The position numbers were made by a program, and so were the translations under genes. Shown here in pieces: positions 12,179 through 25,821 of a stretch of 64,000 nucleotides of DNA. Under the pieces are notes generated by a model. It worked only from the letters and a program-made list of their open reading frames with translations. It had not been told where the DNA came from and did no database searches. Position 1 is the stretch's first letter, and the number at the start of each line of letters is the position of its first letter. The stretch spans positions 11,281,600 through 11,345,599 of the forward strand of contig JACDQD010000007.1 of the NCBI GenBank assembly GCA_019843655.1. The letters are read 5' to 3'. Source of the stretch: Lethocerus indicus. Its lineage: Eukaryota; Arthropoda; Insecta; Hemiptera; Belostomatidae.

Positions 12179-13920
12179 GCGATTGCGGCAGCTATTCGGG
12201 TAAGACGGCGGGGGGATTGAATTTGGACTAGCAAGCGGTTTATACCGGGCGACAACGCTCGCTTAATGGCGGAACTATAGGAGAAGTTCCTACACGAAAG
12301 CAAGAACCAAACCAAATAGCAGCATTCAAGTACCATGGCTTTCATCGCCCTCCCTCAATATCTATGATTGTTATTCCTACGAAACATATGTGTTATTAAA
12401 TTTTCTTATTATTAAATATTTGTATTCACTATGTTCATATTCCGCCCAAGTACACTACTATGTTTATTAAGTTCCAGTTTGGTCTACGAACAGTATATAG
12501 TCTACAGAACAATTATTTAATTCTCTTTTAACTTGCTTATTAATACTTTCCACCGTAATACACATTTTATTTATTTCGAATTTTTCTTTATTATGTTAAA
12601 AGTAATTAAACTCTTGCCAGACGCACAATTTAATGAAATACGACCAGTTGATAATGTTTAATCCAATCTTTTTTAATGTTGGTATTTACTTACATGTATT
12701 GATTCGGGATCATTTTGGAGTTGGGACAACAATTTTTGCGGGGTCCATTATGTGGAGGGGGAGGACGTCTTTCGTGGAGCGGTGAGATTCCGCTTGATGG
12801 CGAAACTGGATGATATCGTGGCAATTTGGGGGCATTTCTTCAGATATGGAGGATAACAAACTGAAAATCGCTCGCTTAGAGTAACGTTCACCGGCCTTCG
12901 CTCGAATATTAGAATCGGAAATGAAGACCATCTATAAACCCCTTAATATTATTATTTAACGATAGAATACAACATATTTAAATCGTAGATTTTATAGAAC
13001 TTGAGTCTATTAATTTCTACACATCGATTTGAAGAATGATATTCAAGAATTAAGTGCTAACAAGATAACACACCGATTCCCGAAACAATTGGTGTCATTG
13101 CATTGCACAAGTGATGGCATTCGAAATCCAAGCAGGCCTCCAAACAAGATTCTGTTGTGAAAAAGAACGGTTGGGTAGGCTATTATTTATTAAGGGGAAG
13201 AATTATTTACCTGGACATTCTAATATTTCGCGTCTTGAATGGCCGGTATAAGAAAAAAACTGCCGAAACAAGTGAAGGTGAAATGCCAAGATTTTACTGG
13301 CGGTACCGGCCGTTCTAACAGCAATAAAGCCGAGTAATTGCCGACTGGGGGGGCCGACAGCTTACTTCCTTAAACGTCGTTTTCGCGAAATTAATTCCAC
13401 GACAAACGCCGGCACTTTAATCGTGCTTCAAATATTGGACTCTTCGTTCTTTGACGGGACACTTGAAACAAAAAAAAATTCAAGTTTACACAGAACCAAT
13501 TTCGGACCTGCCTATTCCCTTCAACTTCAAACATTTCATCCGTTCTAGAAACCTGGTTAACAACAATATAAATAACACTGGGTCAATGTTCATAGTATCG
13601 GGGCAAAGTTTCATGCAAATGTTTCAATGTTACATCGAAAGAATGTATTAAAATTCAAAGCCTTCGGGGACCTCAAGACGAACAACTACACGTCTCCGTG
13701 TTGGAATTTGAGGAAGAATAATGGACAAATGTCTTTTTTAACACCTCGAAACATTTTGAGGAAACCGAAATACGAGATGAAGATGATAGTTAGCGATCCA
13801 ATTTATTTATTCATACATTCCTTCAGACGTCATCGATGAGAGTGATCCCCCTCTGGCATTTTTCCGGTGAATTCGGAGAATGTAAGCCGCGACCCAGATA
13901 TCGGCCCTACAGCCTTCCTT

Positions 13921-13960
13921 TTTCTCTCTCTCTCTCTCTCCCTCCCTCCCTCTCTCTCTT
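13921..13960. repeat. (CT)n/(CCCT)n microsatellite
   Basis: TCTCTCTC followed by CCTCCCTCCC and again CTCTCTCT. Confidence 0.9.
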
Positions 13961-14772
13961 CTCGAACCCTTCGGCGAAAATAAAATGTGTTCACGGACAA
14001 ATATGTGCGGCCATAAGGCGGGAATAGATGCTCACCGCCGGCCTAGTTTGTTTCCAACCCTGTTCAAAATACCGGACGGTACGACGTTCCGCGTTAGGTA
14101 TTTTCGTGCCATTTTAAATTTCAAACGAACTCCCAGGCCGAATTTCTGAGTCCGAGAACAGTGGGAGAAGTGAATTCTTATTCGGTTCAGATCAAAATAG
14201 AACCCATCTCACTACTTCTACGAGAATAACGGGTACTACAAAGGGAGATTAGAACTTTAAAACACATGTTTTCGTTTTTTAATTTACATTTGACGGAAGT
14301 TATATACAAAATAAAAATGTACAAAGAGTACCACAGCGTCAACATAAAAATACTGAATTTGTTAACAGTGCATTATTGATTACCTTTTATTTTTTATTAT
14401 TGCTACACGTCACATATATCATGCGGCATGCACTTGTCCCAACGCCTATTGCTTTCAGAGTAATGCGAATATTAGGACTGGACAATATATATCATCCGTA
14501 CGATAAAGTGCCGGGATTCACAAAAAATATGACTGTACTATAGCCACCTTTAAATGTATTCAGTTATTAGAATGGGTTGTTTAATACATTAGAGATATAA
14601 TTTTATCAACCGACGGTATATACAGAGTTCTCTAATTTGTCCGAGAGCTCTACTCTTGGTTCCGGTTTTTCGTGTTCATGATGCTGTTGTACCGTCATAG
14701 CCTAATGGACATTATAAATTAACTTCTATCTGATGGCGGCGCTACGTCGGGTCAAACAAGCGAGACCGGACA

Positions 14773-14860
14773 GCGCAGTATGAAAACACGAGTATGATAC
14801 CGCGAGTACGATAATGCGAATATGAAAAACGCGAGTATTATAAGACGAGTATGGTAAAAG
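14773..14860 (+). repeat. Degenerate 14-15-bp minisatellite, six units
   Basis: Units start at 14773, 14788, 14802, 14816, 14831 and 14845. Consensus is about CGAGTATGATAAYG; each unit keeps CGMRTAYKRTAA-like spacing. Unit lengths are 14-16 bp. The reverse strand reads as serine/tyrosine/phenylalanine-rich open frames, which is a by-product of the repeat. Confidence 0.75.
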
Positions 14861-15350
14861 GCGCAAGGAACCCTCGTAACAATCCCGGGTGGTACCGTAT
14901 TTCGGCGGAATTTTCCATCCGCAGGGTGAAACGTCCGAAATCCGGCCCCAATAGTCCGGTCCTGAAGTTGGCGCAAAAAAAAAAGCTGGCAAATCGGGCA
15001 GAGCATGGACCGTTGCACCGGCAAATGAACCCCCAACCCGGGCAACTGATGAAGTACCCCCATTCGTTAATCCGTTTAAGGGGAAAATACAACCCGCGCC
15101 GCGTTTCTAGTTACTAGAGTGACTAAAATGTTGAAAGCGACAGTCTGTTCTGGGGTCGACAAAACTCAGCATTAGATACGGACATTGAGAGGATGGAAAG
15201 AGAAATATATTTACAGAATTAACTTTTGTCATAATTACAACGAAATATACAACCTCTGTTGACACTAAAGAAAGGAGCTGCGATAAGACAACTTATTTAT
15301 ATAACCATTCTGCCGATGTTAGTTTGATATAAATGTTTCTGCCTTGAGCT

Positions 15351-15378
15351 GAACCGGTTTCGGCACATCATCGTCAGT
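15351..15378 (-). repeat. Dispersed hammerhead-like motif, copy A
   Basis: Minus strand ACTGACGATGATGTGCCGAA followed by ACCGGTTC. It has the CTGANGA and GAAAC boxes of the dispersed family described under 35168. Confidence 0.5.
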
Positions 15379-15617
15379 ATTACGTCGCTAATACAGCATC
15401 CTGTCAGCATTGTACCTCAGGAAGATGCTTCATTAGATTCGATAGGATTTTCATAACCCGAAACAACAATAATATTATTTATTGACGATTTTGCTGAAGG
15501 AGGCGAATATTCTCTATAATCTTTGAACCCAAACTCAAAAAATGTTTCTACTTTCATTTATTGCAATATTCTTCGTCATGGATATAGCTTCTGCACTCAA
15601 TAAAAAAATGACCCTTA

Positions 15618-15645
15618 GTGTGTGTGTGTGTGTGTTGTTGTGTGT
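15618..15645. repeat. (TG)n microsatellite
   Basis: Nine to ten TG units, an interruption TTG, then more TG. Confidence 0.9.
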
Positions 15646-18136
15646 ATTTGTTTCTAGTAACTGAAATCCCATACATTCGATGAAGTTGGAAACTTCTCAC
15701 ATGACTGTGGAGAATAATGTTGTGTTCAGGGAACCGACCATTATATTCGCTGGAACCCCCGAGTCAGTGTTTTGTGAGCAGTATTTATTAAGTATTATTA
15801 ATGCCGCGTCGGCAACGGGAACCCTGGTTTATTCCCAGAAATAAAATGCGACTCGGTGTCTCGCCCAAGCGATAAGTAATCTTCTAAAGCCCCGCGCTGT
15901 CCCGCCACCGCTGATTTAATTTTTAAATAATAAAGCACCGAGCTTTTCAACGCGGGGGAACTTGCAGCATATTAAATTTGTTTGTAGTTTTCCGAATACT
16001 GGGGAAGGAAAGAAAAAAAAACTTGTAACGGGAGAACATTTTTAATATAGGTTCGTGAACTGCAGTGTACAGATGTTTTCAGGTCGTTATGGAAGCACCG
16101 ACAGATTGGGCTATTAGTAGGGTCTGACCCGTTTTTGAAAGGGGAAGGAACCGTTTTTTGCCTAACGCTGCGACGGAACGATTGAATAAAAAAAAGAACA
16201 AAATACAAAATTATTCTGAGCCTCAAGGGTAGAAATTCACTACTCTTACTAACCACTCGTGTACTGGGTTATGTAAATGAAAAATGTCTTTATACTCCAG
16301 ATAGTGAAGCATCTCTTGATGAATTACTAATGAGTTCTATAAACATTGGGAATCTTCATCAGGTTATTGTATTAGTTTCGAAATATATGTTGCTAAGGAT
16401 AAAATACCGGGAAGTGATATACCCGCTTCTGTGTAGTCATGGAAGCGGCTATTTTTAAAAGAGTTTACACGCCAAACACGTTTAATTGCTATTCTTCGGC
16501 ACAATTATTCCTAAACTTTTTAAAAAATTATACGAATTCTGTCGGAACAGTTCGAAAAAACAGGAAGAATATGCCAAAGATCACTTATGTTCAAAAAGTC
16601 AAAACTTTATCCTGTCGCGGTTTACTGGTCCGTTAGAACCGTTTAGAATAACCCCGACAGTGTATAGCCGAGAGCCTTTTTAATAAGGCAAATTAGCCTG
16701 CTCGATAAAGACAAATTTTATGGTCCCGGCTTCGAATTTGGGACACGTACGCTCGTGGCGTACGAGTTTTTCGGAGTGGAGTCGCCGTTTGGGGGATGCC
16801 CAATTTGGACTACCAACCACATACAGGGCTCGGCCGCAAAAAACTACCGCAAGAAGTTGAGTGACACATTGTATTATTCATCGGCGGTCTCCTTCTTCAA
16901 CCGCGTGAAGAACAGAACCTGTGGAGCGGTCCACAATACGCTCGCCAAATCGGTTCCCCCGGGAAAACATGGGCGTCGAATCGCCCATCCTCCATTAGCA
17001 TAACCTCACTACTGTATTACAATATGTCCCTGTTGTACTTTATTAAGCACCGGGCATTAATAAACCGGTCCAGATATTGATTCATTACATCATCACTATG
17101 TGGAATAATAAGTGAAAGAAGAATCTCCAAGAGGATTCTGGTAAAAGCCCAACATAGCTTTAGGGTAAATTAATTTAAGGTATTTAAAATGTTTTGGGAT
17201 GGTTTTGAATTACCCTCTATTTAATTAGTGCGATTTTGTTATTGAACAGTAAAGTATTATAATTGGGGAAAATAATAAAGGAAAAAATTTCCGTGCAACG
17301 CAGTTGTTGAATTATAACAATTAAACAACTACAAATTATAAAAATTTAAGAATGAGTAACAGAAAATGAGATGTAATAGCGATGTAATCCTTGCAACAGC
17401 CATTCCGCGTTGTAATATAAATCTCTCATAATAAAGTTGATGCAGCTCAACAGGTTTTAAAACTTCTCCTTTCCACTTATCAGAGCATAAAATACTAATT
17501 TGCATTCCAAATTAAAAAATCCAACTATAGGAATCCGGTATAGGTTTCGTTGGAAAAGTGTAACTACAAAGTCTGAAAAGAAATTCTTATCTGTTTACCG
17601 AGTCTTGTAAAAAAGTGTAAAAGTGCCGGATTTCAATCGTGACGTAATTCATGTCGGGGCTTAATAGGTTGACAAACCGGCCTTACAATGTCCTTTGGGT
17701 GTACTACAATTCGTCAAATAATTTTCTCGAAATTCAATCGTACTGAAGTAACAGAACCGGGATCCGATGGCTAAATTAATCCAATTTAAATATACTCTCG
17801 GACAATGGAATATAGCGATGGGTCTATCTAATTCATGAGGGGGAAAAATCAATGCCAATAATGGGATAAATTATTTGCCCGCTAAATGTGTACATAATGA
17901 CTAGACTACGAATTTAATATGCCGCGCCGGCCATTCATTTACGCGCTTAGTCGATTCAACTTAATTATATACAGACTGTATTGGCAAATCTATTTAAATA
18001 GGTAATACCTTTGTCATCGAGCGTTTTAATATGAATTTACTAAACTTCCAAAGGGAAATATATAATTAGCAGAATGTCGAAACTGTGTTTTCATTTAATT
18101 TGTTTTATTATAATTTCCTTCACAAGCTCATCGTCA

Positions 18137-18168
18137 ACCGCGGTTTCGTTATTTCGCCATCGTCAGTT
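18137..18168 (-). repeat. Dispersed hammerhead-like motif, copy B
   Basis: Minus strand ACTGACGATGGCGAAATAAC followed by GAAACCGCGGTT. The final ACCGCGGT is self-complementary. Confidence 0.55.
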
Positions 18169-18883
18169 CGTAATAGTTCCGATAGTAAAGCATTTACGCA
18201 ATGTTAGGTTAAATGGTGGGTAGAGAGGCTTTACTTGACTCCCTCCGCGAATACACAGAAACGCGCATTCGGGGGGGGAGCTTCAAGTTGGAGCCAGAAT
18301 CATCGAGAAGTTTTCCCAATATTAACTCTGCATAAATAAAGTTCACAACTCACAAGTTTTTAGAAGTTGTGGAATTGTTCAAAACTCCCCGGGTTCCGAA
18401 GTCGAAAACCGTACCCAGATTTCCGGCCACCGAGATATTTTGTTTTTGCAATGTTTGTTCAATAAATTCAACGAGTGAAATAATTTTCTTTCTTTCTGCA
18501 CACCGCCCCCTCTACCCACTGCCGCCGCTAATTGGCGGTCAGCGTAGTTCGAACTTCGGCCAAAACTGTCGATATCGGGAGAAAATAAAATTACAGGGAA
18601 AAATATTTCGAATTTATTATTCGTTGGGACTGGACAACAACTTTAAGTAGTATTTAGATACATGAAGACATCAGATTTATGAAATACCGCATTCAGATTT
18701 AAAATACTAAAAAATAAATTTAACTTGTTCAGTGGAGGTTTTGAATGCGATTTCCTGCCATCATACTTATGGTTGGTTTCAAACATACCGGCATGGCTAT
18801 TGTCAGTAGCATTATTTCAGTAATACAGGTATAGTTTTAATGCATATATTACATTTATTATAATCATTAAATTTATCCCTTGG

Positions 18884-18900
18884 TGCTTCATCGACAGCCG
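18884..18900 (+). repeat. Dispersed GCTTCATCGACAGCCG motif, copy 1
   Basis: TGCTTCATCGACAGCCG, identical to 21278-21294 and 14 of 17 identical at 52813. Confidence 0.6.
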
Positions 18901-19103
18901 AAGTACCTACGTATTCAGTATTTCTACACACTGCTACAGATATCCGCATTATAGATCGATCTCTGATTCAATTTACTAATGAACGGGTTCACATTTTCAA
19001 TAGTGGCAACTAGTAACACCAATGATGTTGACAGGTTGACCCGTGAACAACTGGCGCACGCTTCTGATACATCAATCTATCAAACGAACCCTAACCGACC
19101 ACT

Positions 19104-19130
19104 ACCGATGACGGCGAAAAGCCGAAACCG
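19104..19130 (+). repeat. Dispersed hammerhead-like motif, copy F
   Basis: CCGATGACGGCGAAAAGCC followed by GAAACCG. A GGC/GCC stem sits between the two boxes. Confidence 0.5.
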
Positions 19131-21271
19131 AACAAGCGAGGGGGAGATAGCGGATCGGACTGGTAATAACATTCCGCGCCCCTCGTCCCTTGTAACGCTT
19201 TCAAATTGACATGCGTTCACTCGTACACAGGCAATACCCTCGTCCGGTAACCATTTGTTCAGCGAGCATGTTGTGTATACTTCAATCGAACAAGTGGAAA
19301 ATCGTTTTAGAGGAGATACACACGCCTGTATTTTTCTATTGGGTAACAAAATATGATGAAGAAGCAAAAGGAAGAATAAATGTTCCTAAGATGAGAGTAC
19401 AGGACGACGCAGACCGAGAGAAAGAGAACTCAACATCGCGAGTTTTTTCAACCCAGATCCTTTCCGATGTACGATTTGAGTCGGCGGAAAAACCACTCCT
19501 GAATCCTTTCAGAGCGTTCATATTTTCGAGAACACATTCGAGTGAGTGGCATCAGGCAACGCTGAGGAGATTACTGTCACAAGCTATCCAGTCAATAAAT
19601 AAATTGTGTCAGTCATTGTAATAGACTAGTGTGATTCCCCGTACACGTCCGTGACCCCTGACGGTAGCGAGAAGCCAAAACCAGTTTAGATTAATTAGTT
19701 AGTTAAACAACTTAAGAATTACTTAAATTAGAGGGGCCTCTCCTCTTGGAGGAAATTTCGACTATTGGCACTTGAAATATTTTCACGATGCCCGTGAAAG
19801 GGCAGTTTTCACAATGCCCATAATGCCGTATTAAAGGGAATGCGGTTGACGAGTTGAGGGGGTGGCGGTGGGAGTGAGGGAGTGAGAGGGGGAGGTTACG
19901 AGCCGCGTTTCAAGTAATTAAGTCGGGGAACAAAGAGGAACTGCTAATCGACAGGAAACTACAGCCCGGTCGAGCAATTGTACAGACTCGAACAATAGTG
20001 CCGCACAGCTTCTGTCCGACTCTCGATAACTTGGTCGAAACGGCCTTTGCAAAATAGACCGGTTTGTGAGCTGGCCGCGGAGAAAAACGAAAAAATAACT
20101 TCTCCCACTCGCGCTACAGGAAACATCCGAAACTTCGGCGCACCGACGTCCATCAGGCGACTGAAGTCTGTTCGGATTTCCGGATTGACTCGTTTCTAAT
20201 TCAGCGGCGGGAATCGATCCTCGGGCTAGCCCTTTCGACTGGGGAGTGCCGAGGCAACTCGGAAAGTTTCCGTTGTTCGCAAACCTGAATTGGAAATGAC
20301 AACGATCTGAATAAAATTAAAACTCCGGATTTCCCGATGAAGCCATACCCGGAAGCCCACCGGGGACACTTTTTAGAAGCTCTTCGAAGCAACGCAAACA
20401 TGATAACTATTATTGCGGCCTTTTCTTACGAATCGACTCGACTTAATTAGTCGGCAAATTCCCGAAATATCCGGCATTAGACTAGGGTTTTTTTTTCGGC
20501 CCGTTTCCTGCCCTGAGAGGGGAACAGTAATTCAGACCCCTCCCTCCCCACTGATGTCAGCGAATTGGCGGGGTAATAAAGTTAATGCGAGGAAGTGGCT
20601 AGTAGAAGGGTCACTGCGAAACGGTTATAGGCGGCGCTGTCGCGGCAAGAAACTCCCATCGCTTGGGACTAACCAGCCGATTTTTCGGTCTACCAGTGAA
20701 AATTAATCTCATTCTATTATCCTCCTTCGGTACAAAATTTGTTTTTAAAGAACAGACAACTCCTCAAAATCTAAAGCCAGCCTTATAATGAAGACCAGGA
20801 GATTTATGCTTTTTACAGTGAACCTCTAACTCCTAACATTGACCTTTGGTCTACACCGAGGATTCTCGGCCCTCCCTCGTCCACCGCGTTTCCCTCATCA
20901 CAATGGCAAAACAAATAGATAATATAATAAATGAATCGTTCTTTACGGTGTTTCTGCCCGACAGATATTTAAATGAACAGAATAATCTTAAATTCAGTTT
21001 CAGAATAAATTGTTTCACCTTCTTCGAAGGTTTGATGATGGCGTGCAGCAGAAACCGGCCTAGGAAAAGGTCAACACGGCCGATTTGCGGCCATTTATAG
21101 GTTAGTTCGAAAACGGAGGTTTAATAAATTGCGGTGGTGTTCCAATGAATTCTGCTACGCTCAGATACGATTTGAAGATGTTTATACTAAAGATCTCCCC
21201 GCCGCGTCCCCCTTCCGTGCATTGCATAATGCGTGAGACACGCCAAAAGTAAACGTTCAGCCAAACTGATG

Positions 21272-21294
21272 ACAGGATGCTTCATCGACAGCCG
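21272..21294 (+). repeat. Dispersed GCTTCATCGACAGCCG motif, copy 2
   Basis: ACAGGATGCTTCATCGACAG then CCG. It shares CAGGATGCTTCATCGACAGC with the copy at 52806. Confidence 0.65.
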
Positions 21295-23189
21295 ACTTAC
21301 GATAACTAGAAGCCGACATCGATCTGGCGAGCGGACACGAATCGCCGTCCCTCCAGTGATGGTAAATTTTTGGATCTTTGTGCTATAAAAAGTACGTGTT
21401 GGTTCTTTTTATGATTTAACGATATAGAAACAGTATTTTAAAGTTAGTATATTTATTGAATAATGACGGTAGAATTTCCGATTACGGGTAGAACCCGATT
21501 ATTCTATTCCTGCATCGATATTATCTATTACTGCACAAATACACAGTCAAATATTACCGTCATCGTACGGTATATAAAAGGAATAACAATAATTCAACAA
21601 AATCTAAATCCTTTATCGGATTCAACCTTCGAAGGTAAAAAAGCCAAATCTGATCCAGTCGTGGAGCAAACAAGCGAGAGTTTAGAGAATACCATAGGGG
21701 CGATAATATTCCAGACCCTGGCGGCTTTACCCCCCATAACACTTTCAAAGTGTGAACTTACCCCGTGGATACACTTACGCCTTCGACCTTCTCAGTCAAC
21801 TTAAAACAAAAACTGTTCCCGTCGAAAACTTCTGCTACCCGGCCGAAAACCCGGTTAAAATTTACCGGCATTAATTGAATCCGAAAATAATTACAGGCCC
21901 TCCTCCTCCACCTCCGATCGACAATATGCAAAATACCCGGCTGTCGGCCGAGGAAATGGACACGATAAATTCACAATGGACGGACGGCGAAGGAACTAGT
22001 TTTAAATTCAAATGTCTATTATGAAAGTCATAACAGTTGCTTTGAATATTTGGTGAAAACAAACTATCAGCTTTCGCACTTAGGACTGTTACAATTTTCA
22101 CCTCGGTATCGGGGAGCTGAGCTCGATTCCGAAATCCAAAGTAAGAAATAAATAATATATAATTCTACGGAACGCGACCCCTCAACGCAAATCACTCACT
22201 TCAATACAGCATCAAAAGGGGTACAACTCTGATTATCAGATTTTAGTATAGTACTTCAAAGCATACATTTGTATTCTACTTGTGTGCTACAAAATAGTAA
22301 ATCCAATGCTGAAATGAAGATTCAATCAGCTAAGTTACCCGCACCTGAATTCGGTACTCTGTATCAACCGAGTCCGGCCTCGAAACGCTTTCCAACGCTA
22401 CCGAATAAAACCTGGGCAGAACATCGCGTGGGCCAAATTATGACCGCCAAATGAACACAATAAATATATAGCTGTTCCGGTACGGCCCCGAGATTTATTT
22501 TCGAGGAATAAAACAAAAAATAAAAACAGAAAACGAAATATACAGTTGGATTCGGACTATCGGGTTTCGGGGAGAATCGAGAGGCCCGCTCTGTAATCCC
22601 AATAGAAATTGCAGTACGTGAGAGAAAGATTTGTAGCGAGCGATAATACTGTAGGCTGGATCCAACAAAAAAAGTACGTTTTTGTACTGATGTTAATTCC
22701 CCGAGCAATAATTGCAGTAATAAATATAATTTATAGTCCCCAGTAAAATTACTGACAATATCCCCCCCTTACACACCACAGTAAAATTTTTTACATTCCA
22801 TTCGTAAATTATTTCGATAGCTCTAGAACTATCGAGAACAAAATATCAGCTCCTAATAGAGAAATGAAAGAAATGTCAATTTCGATAATATACTTGCGAC
22901 ATTTTAAAAATAATGATAGTTCATTTGTAGAACGCCCTAACACGGTTCACTGTCAGAAAATTTGAACATAATTGAGTAATTGGCACAATTTGAGTCGAAC
23001 AAAAATTTGAACTACGAGTCACTCTTAACACTACCGAAGACGTTTACATAAAAATCTTCTTCAACTCCCCTTCAGCAGTTCCTGGAACACTGACTGATAA
23101 ACCGAGTCCTATAATAAAAATCCGTCAAAGTATACATCCGTGGAAATCTGTCAATTTTAACAAACAGTTCCGCGGAATATTTTGCCGTC

Positions 23190-23690
23190 CCTTTATTTTG
23201 TTTCCTTTTTTTATCTCCTCTCTTTTTTCTGGAATAAGATTAATTACCCGGTATAATCCTCGGTCGGGAGGTGCGTCTCCTGGTTATAATAAATGGCTGT
23301 TGGCTGGGCCGGATTGTAACGCGCGTGGGTCGGGTCGCGGAGCATACGACGCGGGGGCGGCGGAGGCGGTGGCGGCGGCGGCGGCGGCTACAGTGGCGAC
23401 TACGACGAAGACGGCGGGGGCGGCGAAGAGCCTACAGAATGGGGAGATACGAAGAGATCCGAGCGTCGGTGAGCACTGAGCGGCGGCTGGGGTGGAAGCC
23501 GAGGCGCCGCCCCCCTCCCACCCTCCCGCCACTACCGCCCCCACCACCGCCCCCGACAACAACCCCTACTCGCTCCCTCCCTCCGCCCAATTAAAGCCCG
23601 CCGATCTGTCTCCACTCCAGTACCGTCTTGTCCACTGTTTGGTCTTGCGGTCCAGTGCTACACCGGCTTATACCTAATATTGCACTACAG
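23190..23690. promoter_or_regulatory. GC/CpG-rich island with (GGC)n tract; possible promoter or 5' UTR
   Basis: A dense GC-rich block. A GGC trinucleotide tract lies at about 23353-23388. On the plus strand one frame (23341-23468) reads SIRR, twelve glycines, then YSGDYDEDGGGGEEPTEWG and ends against a good donor TCG|GTGAGC at 23469. That frame has an in-frame stop at 23317 and no ATG, so it would need an upstream acceptor, which I do not see. The block ends in C-rich sequence (23500-23585). It could be an unrecognised promoter/first exon, or a GC island only. Confidence 0.35.
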
Positions 23691-24863
23691 GTAAAATCTC
23701 GTCATTACGAATATCGGTGTAACGAGATTCATGCACATCTCCGACTGAACTTGCCTAAGATGTTATGCTGCACGACTTCAAGTATTGCTACGTGTAATCT
23801 TACAGAACGGAAATCGGAATCAATTTTTCTAGGCGAACTTTGTTTTTCTTATCTTTCTTGGGAGAATCCAGGAATCGGAAGCATCGTTAAACAGGGATTC
23901 AGGCCCTGTATTTGTTCGCCTAATAATCTGTCCATGGAGAAGTCATTGCGGTCATTTCAGTTCATTCCAACTTTTCTGGTTGTGTTCCCAGGTCCTTCCT
24001 ATAGATATGTGTGCAGAAAGCTGACACTAGAGGAGGAGGGGTTACTTTTTTGGCTACATTTAACCGGGTAAAATACTGTGCTCCAAAGTTGCCAACGAAT
24101 AGACATAATGCAATCTGCAGATGATATTGTGTTGGAATTAGCAGTCTGAACATAATAGCGCCAGTATTCGGTCAAGAGCCTTAACTGCTCCATCTCAAGT
24201 CAATGATGATTTTATTCTTCGACCACCCCGTATCTGGTTTCCAAATAAAGAATAATTTGAAGAAAATCGGACACATTATTTTATTTATTATTGCTCGAAC
24301 CCTCGAGTATTATTCGCAGCGTTAGGATTAATGAATTGAGCTTTTTATTAGGAGTTTATTTAAAAGTAATTAAGGAAAATTCATTAGGAAGCCGTTACCG
24401 GAGGATCTAAGTGAAAGGACACTGGTTGAATCTAAATGACCGGGTTGGCTGACTGCTCCTCACTGGCCACTCTCCTAAACCTCCTTAAGACGCGCTTTCC
24501 CCTTTCTTTGGTTACAGTCATTTAACGGTAATGCTTCTTTTATTACACTTACCGGTGAGGAACAGATACTAGGCACTACGTTTGTAATGGCCAATAAACT
24601 GGCTATGACTTCTTATTTACTCACAAGGTGTTACCTAATTCCCTCGAGTTTCTAACCGGCTCTTCACCGGTTTCCATTCCTCGCATTGCCGTTTAAATAA
24701 ACTTCCAAGCTTAATATTATCCTAGCAACCTTATCATACTATCTTCAGTTATTAAATTAATTTGTAAACCTAGCTTGGAATACAATCGTCCTTCGATCTT
24801 TTGAGTCAACTCACTGGTTTGTTATTTTGCTAGGTATTTTCGATATTTTGTTACGTAAAATCT

Positions 24864-24888
24864 ACTGAAGATGGAGGCGAACCGAACC
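24864..24888 (+). repeat. Dispersed hammerhead-like motif, copy D (degenerate)
   Basis: ACTGAAGATGGAGGCGAACC followed by GAACC. It keeps the CTGAAGATGG box; the second box reads GAACC instead of GAAAC. Confidence 0.4.
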
Positions 24889-25821
24889 CAACGAGACAAA
24901 CCAACGAGCGGAAAAGATTTTTTCCCTGCTATTAAAAAATGGTTATTAATTCTTAACTACGATAGAGCTTTGATGACAGTAAGTAGCTGTAATTGATAAA
25001 GGTAGGACAATTTGTAATAGACAGTTTTTCTTAATACTTTCGGCAATCCAAAGAACCATGGTTTATTATTATCGTAATGATAGGTGATAGCTTTTACTCT
25101 TGTTGGGAGAAGTGGCACTCCGCTGGCGTGATTTCCGAGAAAACTGACGTTAATGGGTGCCCGGGCCAGCCTCGCATTACCCGGAGGGTTGGGTCTTCCC
25201 TGTCAGGTAGATTGCCCTGTTGTGTGTCCACAGTGAAAATAAAGTTGACAGTGGATGAAAATTTGGTTTTGATTAATTTTAAACTTGGGACTGGAGTGGA
25301 TAATAGATAAGGGAGCCGGAACTGGAGAGAGGAATAGTTTGGAGTGCCTTTAGATTGAACAGTTATCATGCCACGGATATTGCACGAACCTGCTGAACCC
25401 AATTTGAACCCAAAGTTCAACCGCCCGCTTCGACATTAACATTTCTTGCAAGCTTAATTTCATTCTAATCGTTCGATTCAACTACCATCAATTTATGCGG
25501 CATTCCAAATTGTTGCTTGCGATATTATTCTATAAGGTTTAGTTGTCTGTTATCGCACACCCATATATTTAGTAATATGAAATAACTAAAAATATTTCGT
25601 AAAATGACATACTATTAAATACATATCAGAAATTATTTCAACAAAATCACTGTTGATTTTGTTAGTTTACGTCCTATAAGTCAACGCATTAAAATAAATC
25701 TTAGATTCTTTTACCATAATGGCTTATAAAGGCTCAACGGACACTGTTTATTTATTGATTTAGCCGAGTATACGTGAAGGAGATCTCCTCATTAATGTAT
25801 CACGTCATACACTGAAATATC

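Larger units (their letters stand above)
11741..14772. other. Intergenic sequence, no gene seen
   Basis: Mixed AT-rich sequence with a hairpin at 12159-12178, a CT tract at 13921-13960 and a GC-rich patch near 13300-13350. The minus-strand open frame 12710-12931 sits next to a donor-like ATGTAAGT, but a stop precedes it and no domain is visible. Confidence 0.5.
14861..23189. other. Intergenic sequence with scattered repeats, no gene seen
   Basis: Contains hammerhead-like motif copies (15351, 18137, 19104), a TG microsatellite (15618), two copies of the GCTTCATCGACAGCCG motif (18884, 21278) and GC-rich patches near 19850, 20160-20700 and 21900. The longest open frame, 19211-19621 plus, has no recognisable domain. 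Confidence 0.5.

Noticed and set aside
12710..12931. Minus-strand frame near donor-like ATGTAAGT
   Set aside because: A stop codon lies between the frame and the donor, and no domain is visible.
15351..15378. CRISPR or other prokaryotic array
   Set aside because: The repeated motifs are dispersed over tens of kb, on both strands and without regular spacers; the window is eukaryotic.
23680..23700. miR-92-like TATTGCACT seed
   Set aside because: Only nine bases match and no hairpin surrounds it; no other insect microRNA that I can recall was seen in the window.
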